Source of the DNA: Eubacteriales Family XIII. Incertae Sedis bacterium
Lineage (GTDB): Bacteria; Bacillota; Clostridia; Peptostreptococcales; Anaerovoracaceae
Assembly: GCA_031276515.1 (NCBI GenBank)
Contig: JAISMX010000044.1
Location: 1 to 34,256, forward strand
Reading direction: 5' to 3'
Length of the DNA: 34,256 bases
A program made the position numbers and the translations under genes. Under the pieces are notes generated by a model. The model worked only from the letters and a program-made list of their open reading frames with translations, was not told the origin of the DNA and did not search any database. Position 1 is the stretch's first letter. Every line of letters starts with the position of its first letter. Shown here piece by piece: positions 27,001 to 33,371 of this stretch.

Positions 27001-27437
27001 AGATCGGCGTCGCGGCTCACATCCCCGGCGATTACATCGAGGACGAGGTTCTGAAGCTGCACATGTACAAGCGGATATCTTTCATCCAAAGCGAGAACGA
27101 CGAGCGCGACGTCGTCGACGAGATGATCGATCGCTTCGGCGAGCCGCCGCGCGCGGCGCTGAATCTGATCGCCATCGCGCGGATACGCGCGGCCGCGAAG
27201 CTCTTGGGCGTCCTGCGCATCCGCGAGGCGCAGAAGCGGTACATTTTTGAAATGAGAGCGGACGCGGACATAGGCGAGGAGGGTCCCGCGCGCCTGCTCG
27301 CGCGCTACGGCGGCAATCTCGAGTTTCGAGGCGGCGCAAAGCCCTTCATCGCGCTGCGAACCTCGGGAGAAAAAAAGTCGGGCGAGGAAAAGCTCAAAGA
27401 CATCATGGATTTTTTGCGCTGCGTGACGGATTCTTAG
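24024..27437 (+). CDS. mfd: Transcription-repair coupling factor Mfd
   Basis: A 1137-residue SF2 translocase that removes stalled RNA polymerase and recruits UvrA. The N-terminal UvrB-like module includes FRGGILDVFAVSEQRPCRVDLFG. The RNA-polymerase-interacting CarD-like domain (about residue 465 on) has KGDFVVHENHGIGRFIGIE. Walker A is CGDVGYGKTEVAARA and Walker B DEEQRFGV, followed by SATPIPRTLHMSL and, in the second RecA domain, STAIIESGIDIPNANT and QLRGRVGRSNRMAYAY. A C-terminal TRCF domain closes it. ATG 24024 is preferred (AAGGCGG upstream); GTG 24018 is an alternative. It overlaps pth by 14 bases and ends six bases from convergent rqcP. Confidence 0.97.
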   Translation: MKNDREAICVSGATGEQIAPVAARILLERRRQCLIVTASLAKANALARALSFFIPWPIRVIREEEPFFAQYEAKSHDLMDDRLAALSELRKGSLCVVVAPASGAVKRLPPPAIFDRHKLSLRAGDRVDAEALKRGLTAMGFERVAFVEAKGQYSFRGGILDVFAVSEQRPCRVDLFGDEIDSIKAFDPETQRSEERLDAVEIWPAAQMIADEETFRAAALRIADVHDRQIKRFGGERAAALRTKKDRLLDCVESATNLQLLEQYIGYFYDNISYIWDYMNDGLVMLDDPDRLRETLSLRDREAEEDFRVMLAKGHATPDDHDNIEGLSVYEALLSRGPIWFFTPFATLPAGAGEPTARHSVDVRRPPSAGGRMDFFESELRRYLKQGYAITVVCASDERLASLGEFLKAAELHQVALKKGDLGCGMEFPKEKTVYLWEGDVFSARKRRRSEGRRRRDENASPIRAFSDIQKGDFVVHENHGIGRFIGIEQLEIQGIRKDYLKLKYAGDDMLYIPAEQMSLVQKYIGGGEDEPKISRLSSGEWRKAKARAKKDIANMAQELLALSADRKAAEGYAFSADTVWQREFEDSFPYEETEDQLRSIASIKRDMEKPVPMDRLLCGDVGYGKTEVAARAVFKCVAEGKQAAVLVPTTILANQHYTTFSQRFENFPFTVEMLSRFRSEARQKEIAARVKSGSVDVVIGTHRLLSRDIGFRDLGLLVVDEEQRFGVRHKERIKALKKNVDVLTLSATPIPRTLHMSLIGVRDMDLIEEPPEDRYPVQTYVMEQTDEIIRETVMRELDRGGQVFVVYNRVKGIGRVAAEIKALTPEAEVAVGHGQMDERELEDVMADFIERRYNVLVSTAIIESGIDIPNANTILVMDADRFGLSQLYQLRGRVGRSNRMAYAYLLYRRDKVLSEAAEKRLRAIREFTEFGAGFRIAMRDLEIRGAGNLLGTEQHGHIVGVGYELYCKLVDEAVRALSGERVNPEAEEVSFEIGVAAHIPGDYIEDEVLKLHMYKRISFIQSENDERDVVDEMIDRFGEPPRAALNLIAIARIRAAAKLLGVLRIREAQKRYIFEMRADADIGEEGPARLLARYGGNLEFRGGAKPFIALRTSGEKKSGEEKLKDIMDFLRCVTDS

Positions 27438-27443
27438 AAAAGG

Positions 27444-27701
27444 TCAGCGGGATATCGGCTCATACATGGAAGCGGCATCCTCCTTGCGCGCGGAATCCAA
27501 AAGGGCCGTGACGCGCACCTCCGTTTCGCCGTTTCCGAAGCGCACAAGCACCGTGTCGCCGATTTTGACCTCCGCGCCCGGCTTGGCGGGCCGGCCGTTG
27601 ATGAACACGCGCTCTCGGTCGCAGGCTTCCTTTGCGATGGCGCGCCGCTTGATGAGGCGCGAATTCTTCAAAAATTTATCTATTCTCACAATCAATACCA
27701 T
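27444..27701 (-). CDS. rqcP: S4-domain RNA-binding protein RqcP (YabO/Hsp15-like)
   Basis: An S4-domain protein of about 85 residues: RIDKFLKNSRLIKRRAIAKEA, then VFINGRPAKPGAEVKIGDTV. In Bacillus this family member (YabO) takes part in ribosome quality control with RqcH, binding obstructed 50S subunits. The position near hup and a YabM-like gene agrees with the Bacillus yabM-yabO neighbourhood. The start is uncertain: ATG 27701 or GTG 27689 both lack a clear ribosome site, and a terminator hairpin lies just upstream. Confidence 0.9.
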   Translation of the reverse strand: MVLIVRIDKFLKNSRLIKRRAIAKEACDRERVFINGRPAKPGAEVKIGDTVLVRFGNGETEVRVTALLDSARKEDAASMYEPISR

Positions 27702-27704
27702 ATA

Positions 27705-27741
27705 TAACAAAAGAACCGCTCCGCGCGGGAACAGTTCTTTT
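27705..27741 (-). terminator. Terminator hairpin between hup and rqcP
   Basis: On the minus strand the arms 27741-27728 and 27722-27709 pair over 14 bp (two G-U pairs) with loop CGCGC. The 3' arm ends in GTTCTTTT and is followed by GTT. It starts 28 bases after the hup stop codon and ends within ten bases of the earliest rqcP start, so rqcP may depend on readthrough. Confidence 0.65.
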
Positions 27742-27769
27742 AATCCTCTTGCAACTGCCAAAACGGGTT

Positions 27770-28048
27770 TTATTTGTTAACAGCATCCTTGAGTGCTTTG
27801 CCCGCCTTGAACACGGGCGCCTTGGCCGCGTCAATGTTGATCACCTCTTCGGGTTTTCTCGGATTTCTGCCCTGCCGTGCTTTCCTCTGACGCGTCTCGA
27901 AAGTGCCAAAGCCGATGAGCTGAACCTTGTCACCTTTCACCAATGCGTCTTCGATGCTGGAAATCGTCGCGTTCACCGCAACCTCCGCATCCTTCTTCGT
28001 CAAGCCTGCTTTTTCCGCGACACTTGCGATCAATTCTGCTTTATTCAC
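27770..28048 (-). CDS. hup: HU family DNA-binding protein
   Basis: A 92-residue histone-like protein: [47 protein letters not shown] and a terminal [14 protein letters not shown]. It bends and compacts DNA as a dimer; the beta-arm tip [11 protein letters not shown] is intact. GTG 28048 is supported by AAAGGAGG nine bases upstream. Confidence 0.98.
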   Translation of the reverse strand: MNKAELIASVAEKAGLTKKDAEVAVNATISSIEDALVKGDKVQLIGFGTFETRQRKARQGRNPRKPEEVINIDAAKAPVFKAGKALKDAVNK

Positions 28049-28097
28049 GAAATTAAACCTCCTTTAAAAAAATAATTTCAGAACACATTACACTGTT

Positions 28098-28126
28098 AGC
28101 ATATCACGAATGACTCGTGGAAGCAA
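28098..28126 (-). promoter_or_regulatory. Probable hup promoter with a palindrome in the spacer
   Basis: Minus strand TTGCTT (28126-28121), 17-base spacer, and TATGCT (28103-28098) preceded by TG (extended -10). The spacer contains CACGA-5-TCGTG (28105-28119), a possible operator. A second -35-like TTGACA lies at 28218-28213 without a good -10. Confidence 0.45.
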
Positions 28127-28223
28127 GGACGTTCGGAATGTTCCGTAAGATTCGGAATGCGACGAGGCCTTCTTCTCTTGCCACTTCACATTTTCCCATT
28201 TCTCAACGACTTTGTCAATAGTT

Positions 28224-29882
28224 TTAATGTTTTCTTCGAAAAAAATATTGGTTTTTCCGCTTTCGCAGCGCGCGCAGCGGTTTCGCGAGGCGTTTTCCGC
28301 CCGGCAGGAGCAACAATTCCTCCTCGGTTATGGCGCCGCCGAAGAACAGCATGGACGCGTAGACGGCCGCGCCGGCGGCGATGGCGACGACGGTCGGAAT
28401 GGCGGCGCGCCCGGTCAGCGCGTGCAGCGCGCCGTACACGGCGAGCACCGCCGCGCTCATGGCGATCGCGGCCAGAGCCGGCTTGACATAGGTCAGCCCT
28501 ATGTCGAAGCGCGTACCCGTATGGCGGCGCACGGCCATCAGGTTCAGCGCGGCGGCCAAGACGTAGGCCGTGACGGTGCCTATGGCCGCGCCCTTGACGT
28601 TTATCGCGGGGATCGCCATCAGCGTCCACGTCACCGCTATCTTCGCGGCTGCGCCGACGCACAGGTTGCGAACGGGTATCATCTGCCGGCCTATCCCTTG
28701 CAGCACGCCGGTCAGCGTTTGCACGGTCGAGAGGAAGATGATGCCGAAGCCCAATATGAACAGGAAGGGCGCAGCGGAGATCGCGGCCTCCTTGACGGCC
28801 GGATAGAGCAGCAGCATGATCTGCTTCGACAGCGTCATCATGCCCAAGGCGCAAGGCAGTCCGATGATGATGGCCGTCCTGAGACCCAAGCTTATGTTGT
28901 GCCGCAGAAACGCGTCGTCGCCGCGCTTGTGAGCCGCCGCGACGGCCGGCACGAGGCTCATGGCCACGGCCTGCGTCAAGATCTGCGGCAGATTGATCAG
29001 GGGATTGACGAGGCCCGCGAGCTGCCCGTAGGTCTTTCTGATCTCCTCCGCGGCCCATCCGAGGTCGGACAGGCGATTCGTGATGATGGCGAGGTCTATG
29101 AAGTTCATGATGGGCATGATGGAAGCGCCTATCGTGATCGGCACCGCTATCAGGCATATCCGCAGCAGGATGCCTTGAACGGATTCCGGCGTCCGCGCGG
29201 AGCCTCCGCGCGCCTTGGCCTTTTCCTCCGCATGCCGCGCGCCGCGATTTCCTCCGCTGAGCGCGTAGATGACGACGACGGTGAGAAGTCCCGCCGCCGC
29301 GCCCGCCGCCGCGCCGAAGGCCGCGCCCGCCGCCGCGAACTGCTCGCCCCGGGGCAGCATGTACCAAGCCGCGCCAATGCCCGCGGCGACGCGAAAAAAC
29401 TGCTCCAGCACCTGCGAATTCGCCGTGGGCCGCATGTTCTGCTTGCCCTGAAAATACCCTCTGTAGGCGGCCATGATCGGCACGATGAGCAGCGCGGGCG
29501 CTATCGCCTTGACCGAATAGGACGAATTTTCCATATTGGGAAAATGATGCAACACAAGATCTGTCTTGAAGAAACAGAGGGAAGAGGAGACCAGTCCGAT
29601 AAGCAGGAGCAGGATGAAGGAAACGCGAAAAACCCTGTGCGCGTCCCACGGCCGCCCGACGGCTATGCGCTCGGACACCATGCGCGAGATCGCCACGGGT
29701 ATTCCGGAATTTGACAGCACGAGGAACATCACGTAGATCGTGTAGGCGGTTTGATAATAGCCCATGCCCGTATCGCCGATCATGTTCCCGAGCGGGATTT
29801 TGAAGACGGCGCCGAGAGCTTTGATGATCACGCCGGCGGCGGCCAGAACGACCGCTCCCTGCATAAATGTTCTTCTGCTCAT
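28224..29882 (-). CDS. MurJ/SpoVB/YabM-like polysaccharide flippase (MATE/MOP superfamily)
   Basis: A 552-residue integral membrane protein with about 14 hydrophobic segments. The N-terminus (FMQGAVVLAAAGVIIKALGA, then FKIPLGNMIGDTGMGYYQTAY) and YRGYFQGKQNMRPTANSQVLEQ are typical of the SpoVB/YtgP/YabM group, which flips lipid-linked wall precursors or polysaccharide. Position beside hup and rqcP matches the Bacillus yabM neighbourhood, so YabM-like is the best guess. ATG 29882 overlaps the stop of the upstream deaminase gene in ATGA. Whether it is the essential lipid II flippase or a sporulation paralogue cannot be told. Confidence 0.88.
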   Translation of the reverse strand: MSRRTFMQGAVVLAAAGVIIKALGAVFKIPLGNMIGDTGMGYYQTAYTIYVMFLVLSNSGIPVAISRMVSERIAVGRPWDAHRVFRVSFILLLLIGLVSSSLCFFKTDLVLHHFPNMENSSYSVKAIAPALLIVPIMAAYRGYFQGKQNMRPTANSQVLEQFFRVAAGIGAAWYMLPRGEQFAAAGAAFGAAAGAAAGLLTVVVIYALSGGNRGARHAEEKAKARGGSARTPESVQGILLRICLIAVPITIGASIMPIMNFIDLAIITNRLSDLGWAAEEIRKTYGQLAGLVNPLINLPQILTQAVAMSLVPAVAAAHKRGDDAFLRHNISLGLRTAIIIGLPCALGMMTLSKQIMLLLYPAVKEAAISAAPFLFILGFGIIFLSTVQTLTGVLQGIGRQMIPVRNLCVGAAAKIAVTWTLMAIPAINVKGAAIGTVTAYVLAAALNLMAVRRHTGTRFDIGLTYVKPALAAIAMSAAVLAVYGALHALTGRAAIPTVVAIAAGAAVYASMLFFGGAITEEELLLLPGGKRLAKPLRALRKRKNQYFFRRKH

Positions 29883-31177
29883 GCGCGATTCAGCTCTCCG
29901 CGTATGCGTTCGGTCGCCTTGTCCGCCGCAAACAGGGCTTTTTCGAGGTCTATGGTGGTGTAGACCCCGTCTTTGTACAGCACCTTGCCGTCCGCCATGG
30001 TCAGGCGCACGTCGCTTCCCGACGCGGAATAGACGACGTTGTTCGCGAGCTCGTGTACGGGCCGCATGTTGGGAAGCGACAGATCGAGGACGATCAGATC
30101 GGCCTTGGCGCCGACGCGGATCGCGCCGCAGTCCGTCCGTCCTTGGCTCTTCGCGCCGCTCGCGGTCGCGGCCCGTATGGTTTCGGCGGGGCTCACGAGC
30201 GTCGGGTCGCGGCGCGCGAGCTTGTTGGACAGCGCGAAGAACTTCATCTCCTCAATGAAATTCAAGCTGTTGTTGCTTGCGACGCCATCCGTGCCGATGG
30301 CCACGTTTACGCCCTTTTCGAGCAGGCGCGGCACGTCGCAGACACCGCTCGACAGCTTCATGTTGCTGATGGGGCAGCTTGCGACCGTGACGCCCTTGCG
30401 CGCGAGCGTGTCCATATCGTCCTCCGTCACGTGGACGCAGTGCGCGGCCGTGGTCCTCGTCTCGAAGAAGCCGAGAGAAGATAGATACGCGACGGGCGTT
30501 TTGCCGCCGCGCCGCGCCGCGCATTCGTCGTGCTCGGTCTTCGTTTCGGACACGTGGACGTGCATGCCCGCGCCGGCCGCGTTCGCGTATTCGGCCAGCC
30601 CCGCGGCGATCTTGGGGTTTGATGTGTATTCGGCGTGGAGCGACATTTCCACTTTTACGCGGCCTTCCGCGGCCCCGTCGTAGGTCTCAAAGAGGCGCTT
30701 GGCCTCCTTGAAGCCTTCCAAATCCGCAAGTTCCGCGTCCGTGAAGCAGGTGATGCCCCGGCTGACGTTCACCTTGGCGCCGCTCTCGATGAAGGCCCGC
30801 AGCATGTCTTCGCAGAAATAGTACATGTCCGTCGTCGAAACGATGCCGAAGCGCAGGGATTCCGCGATGGCCAAAAGCGTTCCGGCGTACACGTCCTCGC
30901 CCGTGAGCTTGTCCTCGAAGGGGAATATGCGCGTCGTCAGCCAGTCCTGCAGCTTGAGATTCTCGCCGTAGCCGCGCAGCAGCGTCATGGGAGAATGGGC
31001 GTGCGCGTTGAAGAAGGCCGGCATGAGCAGACGGCCCGCTCCATCGTAGACTTCGCCGAAGTCCTCGGCGGGCGCCTTCTCTCCGATGTAAGCGATGCGG
31101 TCGCCCGCCACGCCCACGCATCGCTTCGCTTCCGCCCTGCCGTCCTCCCGGAGCACGTCGATGTTTTTAAACAGCAT
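29879..31177 (-). CDS. mtaD: 5-methylthioadenosine/S-adenosylhomocysteine deaminase (amidohydrolase)
   Basis: A 432-residue metal-dependent amidohydrolase. Metal ligands are visible in FFNAHAHSP (His59, His61), HVHVSETKTEHDE, TAAHCVH and GTDGVASNNSLN. LLRGYGENLKLQDWL and ISNMKLSSGV are family features of MtaD/SAH deaminases. It would deaminate methylthioadenosine or SAH to the inosine derivative in methionine salvage. It overlaps hisC by 11 bases and the flippase by four, so it is inside one operon. Guanine or other nucleoside deaminase activity is less likely but not excluded. Confidence 0.88.
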   Translation of the reverse strand: MLFKNIDVLREDGRAEAKRCVGVAGDRIAYIGEKAPAEDFGEVYDGAGRLLMPAFFNAHAHSPMTLLRGYGENLKLQDWLTTRIFPFEDKLTGEDVYAGTLLAIAESLRFGIVSTTDMYYFCEDMLRAFIESGAKVNVSRGITCFTDAELADLEGFKEAKRLFETYDGAAEGRVKVEMSLHAEYTSNPKIAAGLAEYANAAGAGMHVHVSETKTEHDECAARRGGKTPVAYLSSLGFFETRTTAAHCVHVTEDDMDTLARKGVTVASCPISNMKLSSGVCDVPRLLEKGVNVAIGTDGVASNNSLNFIEEMKFFALSNKLARRDPTLVSPAETIRAATASGAKSQGRTDCGAIRVGAKADLIVLDLSLPNMRPVHELANNVVYSASGSDVRLTMADGKVLYKDGVYTTIDLEKALFAADKATERIRGELNRA

Positions 31178-32246
31178 TTTGTCTTCCTTTCCGCAAAAAA
31201 TCCGATACGGCTTCCAGCAGCCTGTCCATCTCCTCGTCCGTTCCGACCGTGACGCGCAGATGCCGCTCTATGCGAGGCAGCGCAAAATGTCGCACCAGGA
31301 TGCCGCGTTCCTTCAGATATTCAAAAAGCGCCGAAGCGTCCGCCTTCGCGTGCGTCACGAACAGAAAATTGGCGGCGCTGTCCGTCATGGAGAAGCCCAT
31401 GTCGCGCAGCGCGGCGGCGACGCGCTCGCGCGTCGCGATCACGCGAGCCCTGCGCTCTGCAAAATACGCTTCGTCCGCGATGGAGGCGACGCCGGCCGCG
31501 GCCGCGACGCTGTCCACGGGATAGGAGTTGAACGAGTTCTTGACGGCGCCGAGCACGGCGATCAGATCCGCGTGGCCGAAGGCCATGCCGAGCCTGAGCC
31601 CCGCCAGCGCGCGCCCCTTGGAAAAGGTCTGCGTGACCAGAAGGTTCTCATGGCGTGCCGTGAGCTCCACGGCGGAGCGCGCCCCGAAATCGACGTAGGC
31701 TTCATCCACGATCACCACGGATTCCGCGTTCGACGAGGCGATTCTTTCTATATCGGAAAGCGGCAGGGCGATGCCGGTCGGCGCGTTGGGATTCGCGATG
31801 ACCACACCGCCGTTTTCGCCGGCGTAATCCTCCGCGCGGATGCGAAAATCCTCGTCCAGCGCAATCCGCAAGTGGCTTATGCCGAAAAGCTCGCACCAGA
31901 CGGGATAGAACGAATACGTGACGTCGGGAAAGAGAACAGGCTTTTTCGAGTTGAAAAAAGCGCGAAACGCCAAGGCCAGAACCTCGTCCGAGCCGTTGGC
32001 GACGAAGACGGAGGAGGGGTCGAGCCCGTGTGCGTCCGCGAGAGCGCGGCACAGATCCGCGCCGTCCGCCTGCGGATATCGCCTGAGTCCGTCGGCGTCG
32101 ACGGCGCGAAGCAACGCCGCCACCCCGGGCGCCGGCGGATAGGGGTTCTCATTGGCGTTCAGCTTGATTGCGCCGCCGCTCTTCGGCTGCTCGCCGGCCT
32201 TATAAGGATTTACGCGTATGAAGTTTTCCTTCCATTTTTTGCTCAT
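31167..32246 (-). CDS. hisC: Histidinol-phosphate aminotransferase family enzyme
   Basis: A 359-residue class I/II PLP aminotransferase: KLNANENPYPPAPGV, RYPQADGADLCRALA, VANGSDEVLALAFRAF, IANPNAPTGIALPL, VDEAYVDFGA and the PLP-lysine segment QTFSKGRALAGLRLG. The last part RIERHLRVTVGTDEEMDRLL is HisC-like. It probably converts imidazole-acetol phosphate to histidinol phosphate. No other his genes adjoin, and it sits with mtaD, so a role on 2-oxo-4-methylthiobutanoate or aromatic amino acids is possible. It overlaps the foldase gene by four bases. Confidence 0.9.
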   Translation of the reverse strand: MSKKWKENFIRVNPYKAGEQPKSGGAIKLNANENPYPPAPGVAALLRAVDADGLRRYPQADGADLCRALADAHGLDPSSVFVANGSDEVLALAFRAFFNSKKPVLFPDVTYSFYPVWCELFGISHLRIALDEDFRIRAEDYAGENGGVVIANPNAPTGIALPLSDIERIASSNAESVVIVDEAYVDFGARSAVELTARHENLLVTQTFSKGRALAGLRLGMAFGHADLIAVLGAVKNSFNSYPVDSVAAAAGVASIADEAYFAERRARVIATRERVAAALRDMGFSMTDSAANFLFVTHAKADASALFEYLKERGILVRHFALPRIERHLRVTVGTDEEMDRLLEAVSDFLRKGRQNAV

Positions 32247-33346
32247 TCTTGCTCCTGCGCGCCGCCCGAACCGCCGGCGTCCGCGTCATCCGCCGTTGCG
32301 TCCGAATCGCCGCCGTCGCCCTCCGCGCCGCCGTCCGTCGTCGCGTCCGCGTTTTCCTCCGCCAAGGCCGCGCGGTCTTCGGGCGCGGGATATTTGTCGC
32401 TCGGATAGACCGCGCCGTATTCGTCCACGAGGGCCTGCAGCGTCAGCATGTAGCGTATGGATTCGCGCTGCGCGTCGAGCGAACGCGTGTTGCGAATGTC
32501 CGTGACCTTCAGCACGTGGAAGCCGAATTCCGACTCCACGACACCGCTCAATTCTCCCTGCGGCAGCGTGAAGGCGACGTCGCCGAAAGCCGGCACATAC
32601 GCCTCTCGTTTGGCATAGTCCAGATCGCCGCCCAATGCGCTCGTGCCGTCTTTTCCGTATTGCTTGGCCATATCCTCGAAGGTTTCGGCGCCGCTCGCGA
32701 TCTTTTCGCGTATCTCCTCGGCGAGTTGCCTGTCCGCATCGGCGTGGGTGTCGTCGCCAACCAGTATGTGGCTTACGCGCCGCTCTTCCTCGCCCGAGAA
32801 CTCCTGCTCGTGCGCCTTGTAATAGGCCTCTATTTCCGCTTCGGTCGGCGGGGTGCCGCCGCCATTCGCCACCTCCTCCTGAAATGCTTGAAAATAGAAC
32901 TGCGATTCTATGAAGTATCTGAGCGTGTCGTCCGTGATGCCCTTTTCTTTGAAGCCGGCCTCGAGGCCTTCCGTCTGCGCGATGCCGCTCTTGATCCGGT
33001 CGAGGTTTCCGTCGATGTCCTCGTCCTTCAGAATGTCCTTCCCCTTGAAGTGCTGTTCGAGCGCCGCGATTTGCACCATGGTGTCCAAGGTGTCGGCTTT
33101 GTACATGTTCTTATCGCTCTCCTCGAGACCCGAGAAATCGAGACCGTACATGGAGAACAAGAGCTCCGTGAACGCGTTCAGCCGATCCTCCGCGATCTCG
33201 ACATCGCCCACCTTGGCCACGACTTCGGACTTGTCGCCGCCGCCGGCGCCGCCGCAGCCCGAAAGCGACAGCAGCGCGCTCATGGCGAGGGCGAAAAAGG
33301 CCGCCGCCGCGCCGGTTTTTCCGATTTTCGCAATTCTGTTTTTCAT
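32243..33346 (-). CDS. PrsA/SurA-like peptidylprolyl isomerase lipoprotein
   Basis: A 367-residue exported foldase. It has a basic n-region, a hydrophobic stretch and the lipobox LSGC, with Cys about residue 31. A SurA-N-like helical region follows (VVAKVGDVEIAEDRLNAF), then a parvulin PPIC domain: RRVSHILVGDD, FEDMAKQYGKDGTSALGGDL, AFTLPQGELSGVVESEFGFH and VLKVTDIR. The last 40 or so residues are an acidic Ala/Asp/Gly-rich tail. It is expected to assist folding of secreted proteins at the outer membrane face. Four-base overlap with hisC downstream. Confidence 0.92.
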   Translation of the reverse strand: MKNRIAKIGKTGAAAAFFALAMSALLSLSGCGGAGGGDKSEVVAKVGDVEIAEDRLNAFTELLFSMYGLDFSGLEESDKNMYKADTLDTMVQIAALEQHFKGKDILKDEDIDGNLDRIKSGIAQTEGLEAGFKEKGITDDTLRYFIESQFYFQAFQEEVANGGGTPPTEAEIEAYYKAHEQEFSGEEERRVSHILVGDDTHADADRQLAEEIREKIASGAETFEDMAKQYGKDGTSALGGDLDYAKREAYVPAFGDVAFTLPQGELSGVVESEFGFHVLKVTDIRNTRSLDAQRESIRYMLTLQALVDEYGAVYPSDKYPAPEDRAALAEENADATTDGGAEGDGGDSDATADDADAGGSGGAQEQE

Positions 33347-33371
33347 CCGCTTTTCGTATTCCTTCCGTTTT

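Noticed and set aside
23580-27089. A 1169-codon minus-strand open frame opposite pth and mfd
   Set aside because: Shadow of mfd codon usage; no family resemblance, while mfd on the other strand is unmistakable.
27082-27339. Arg-rich minus-strand open frame near the end of mfd
   Set aside because: Compositional shadow within the conserved TRCF C-terminal domain of mfd.
28132-28160. Repeated TTCGGAATG motifs upstream of hup as an operator array
   Set aside because: Only two imperfectly spaced copies; not enough to claim a regulatory site.
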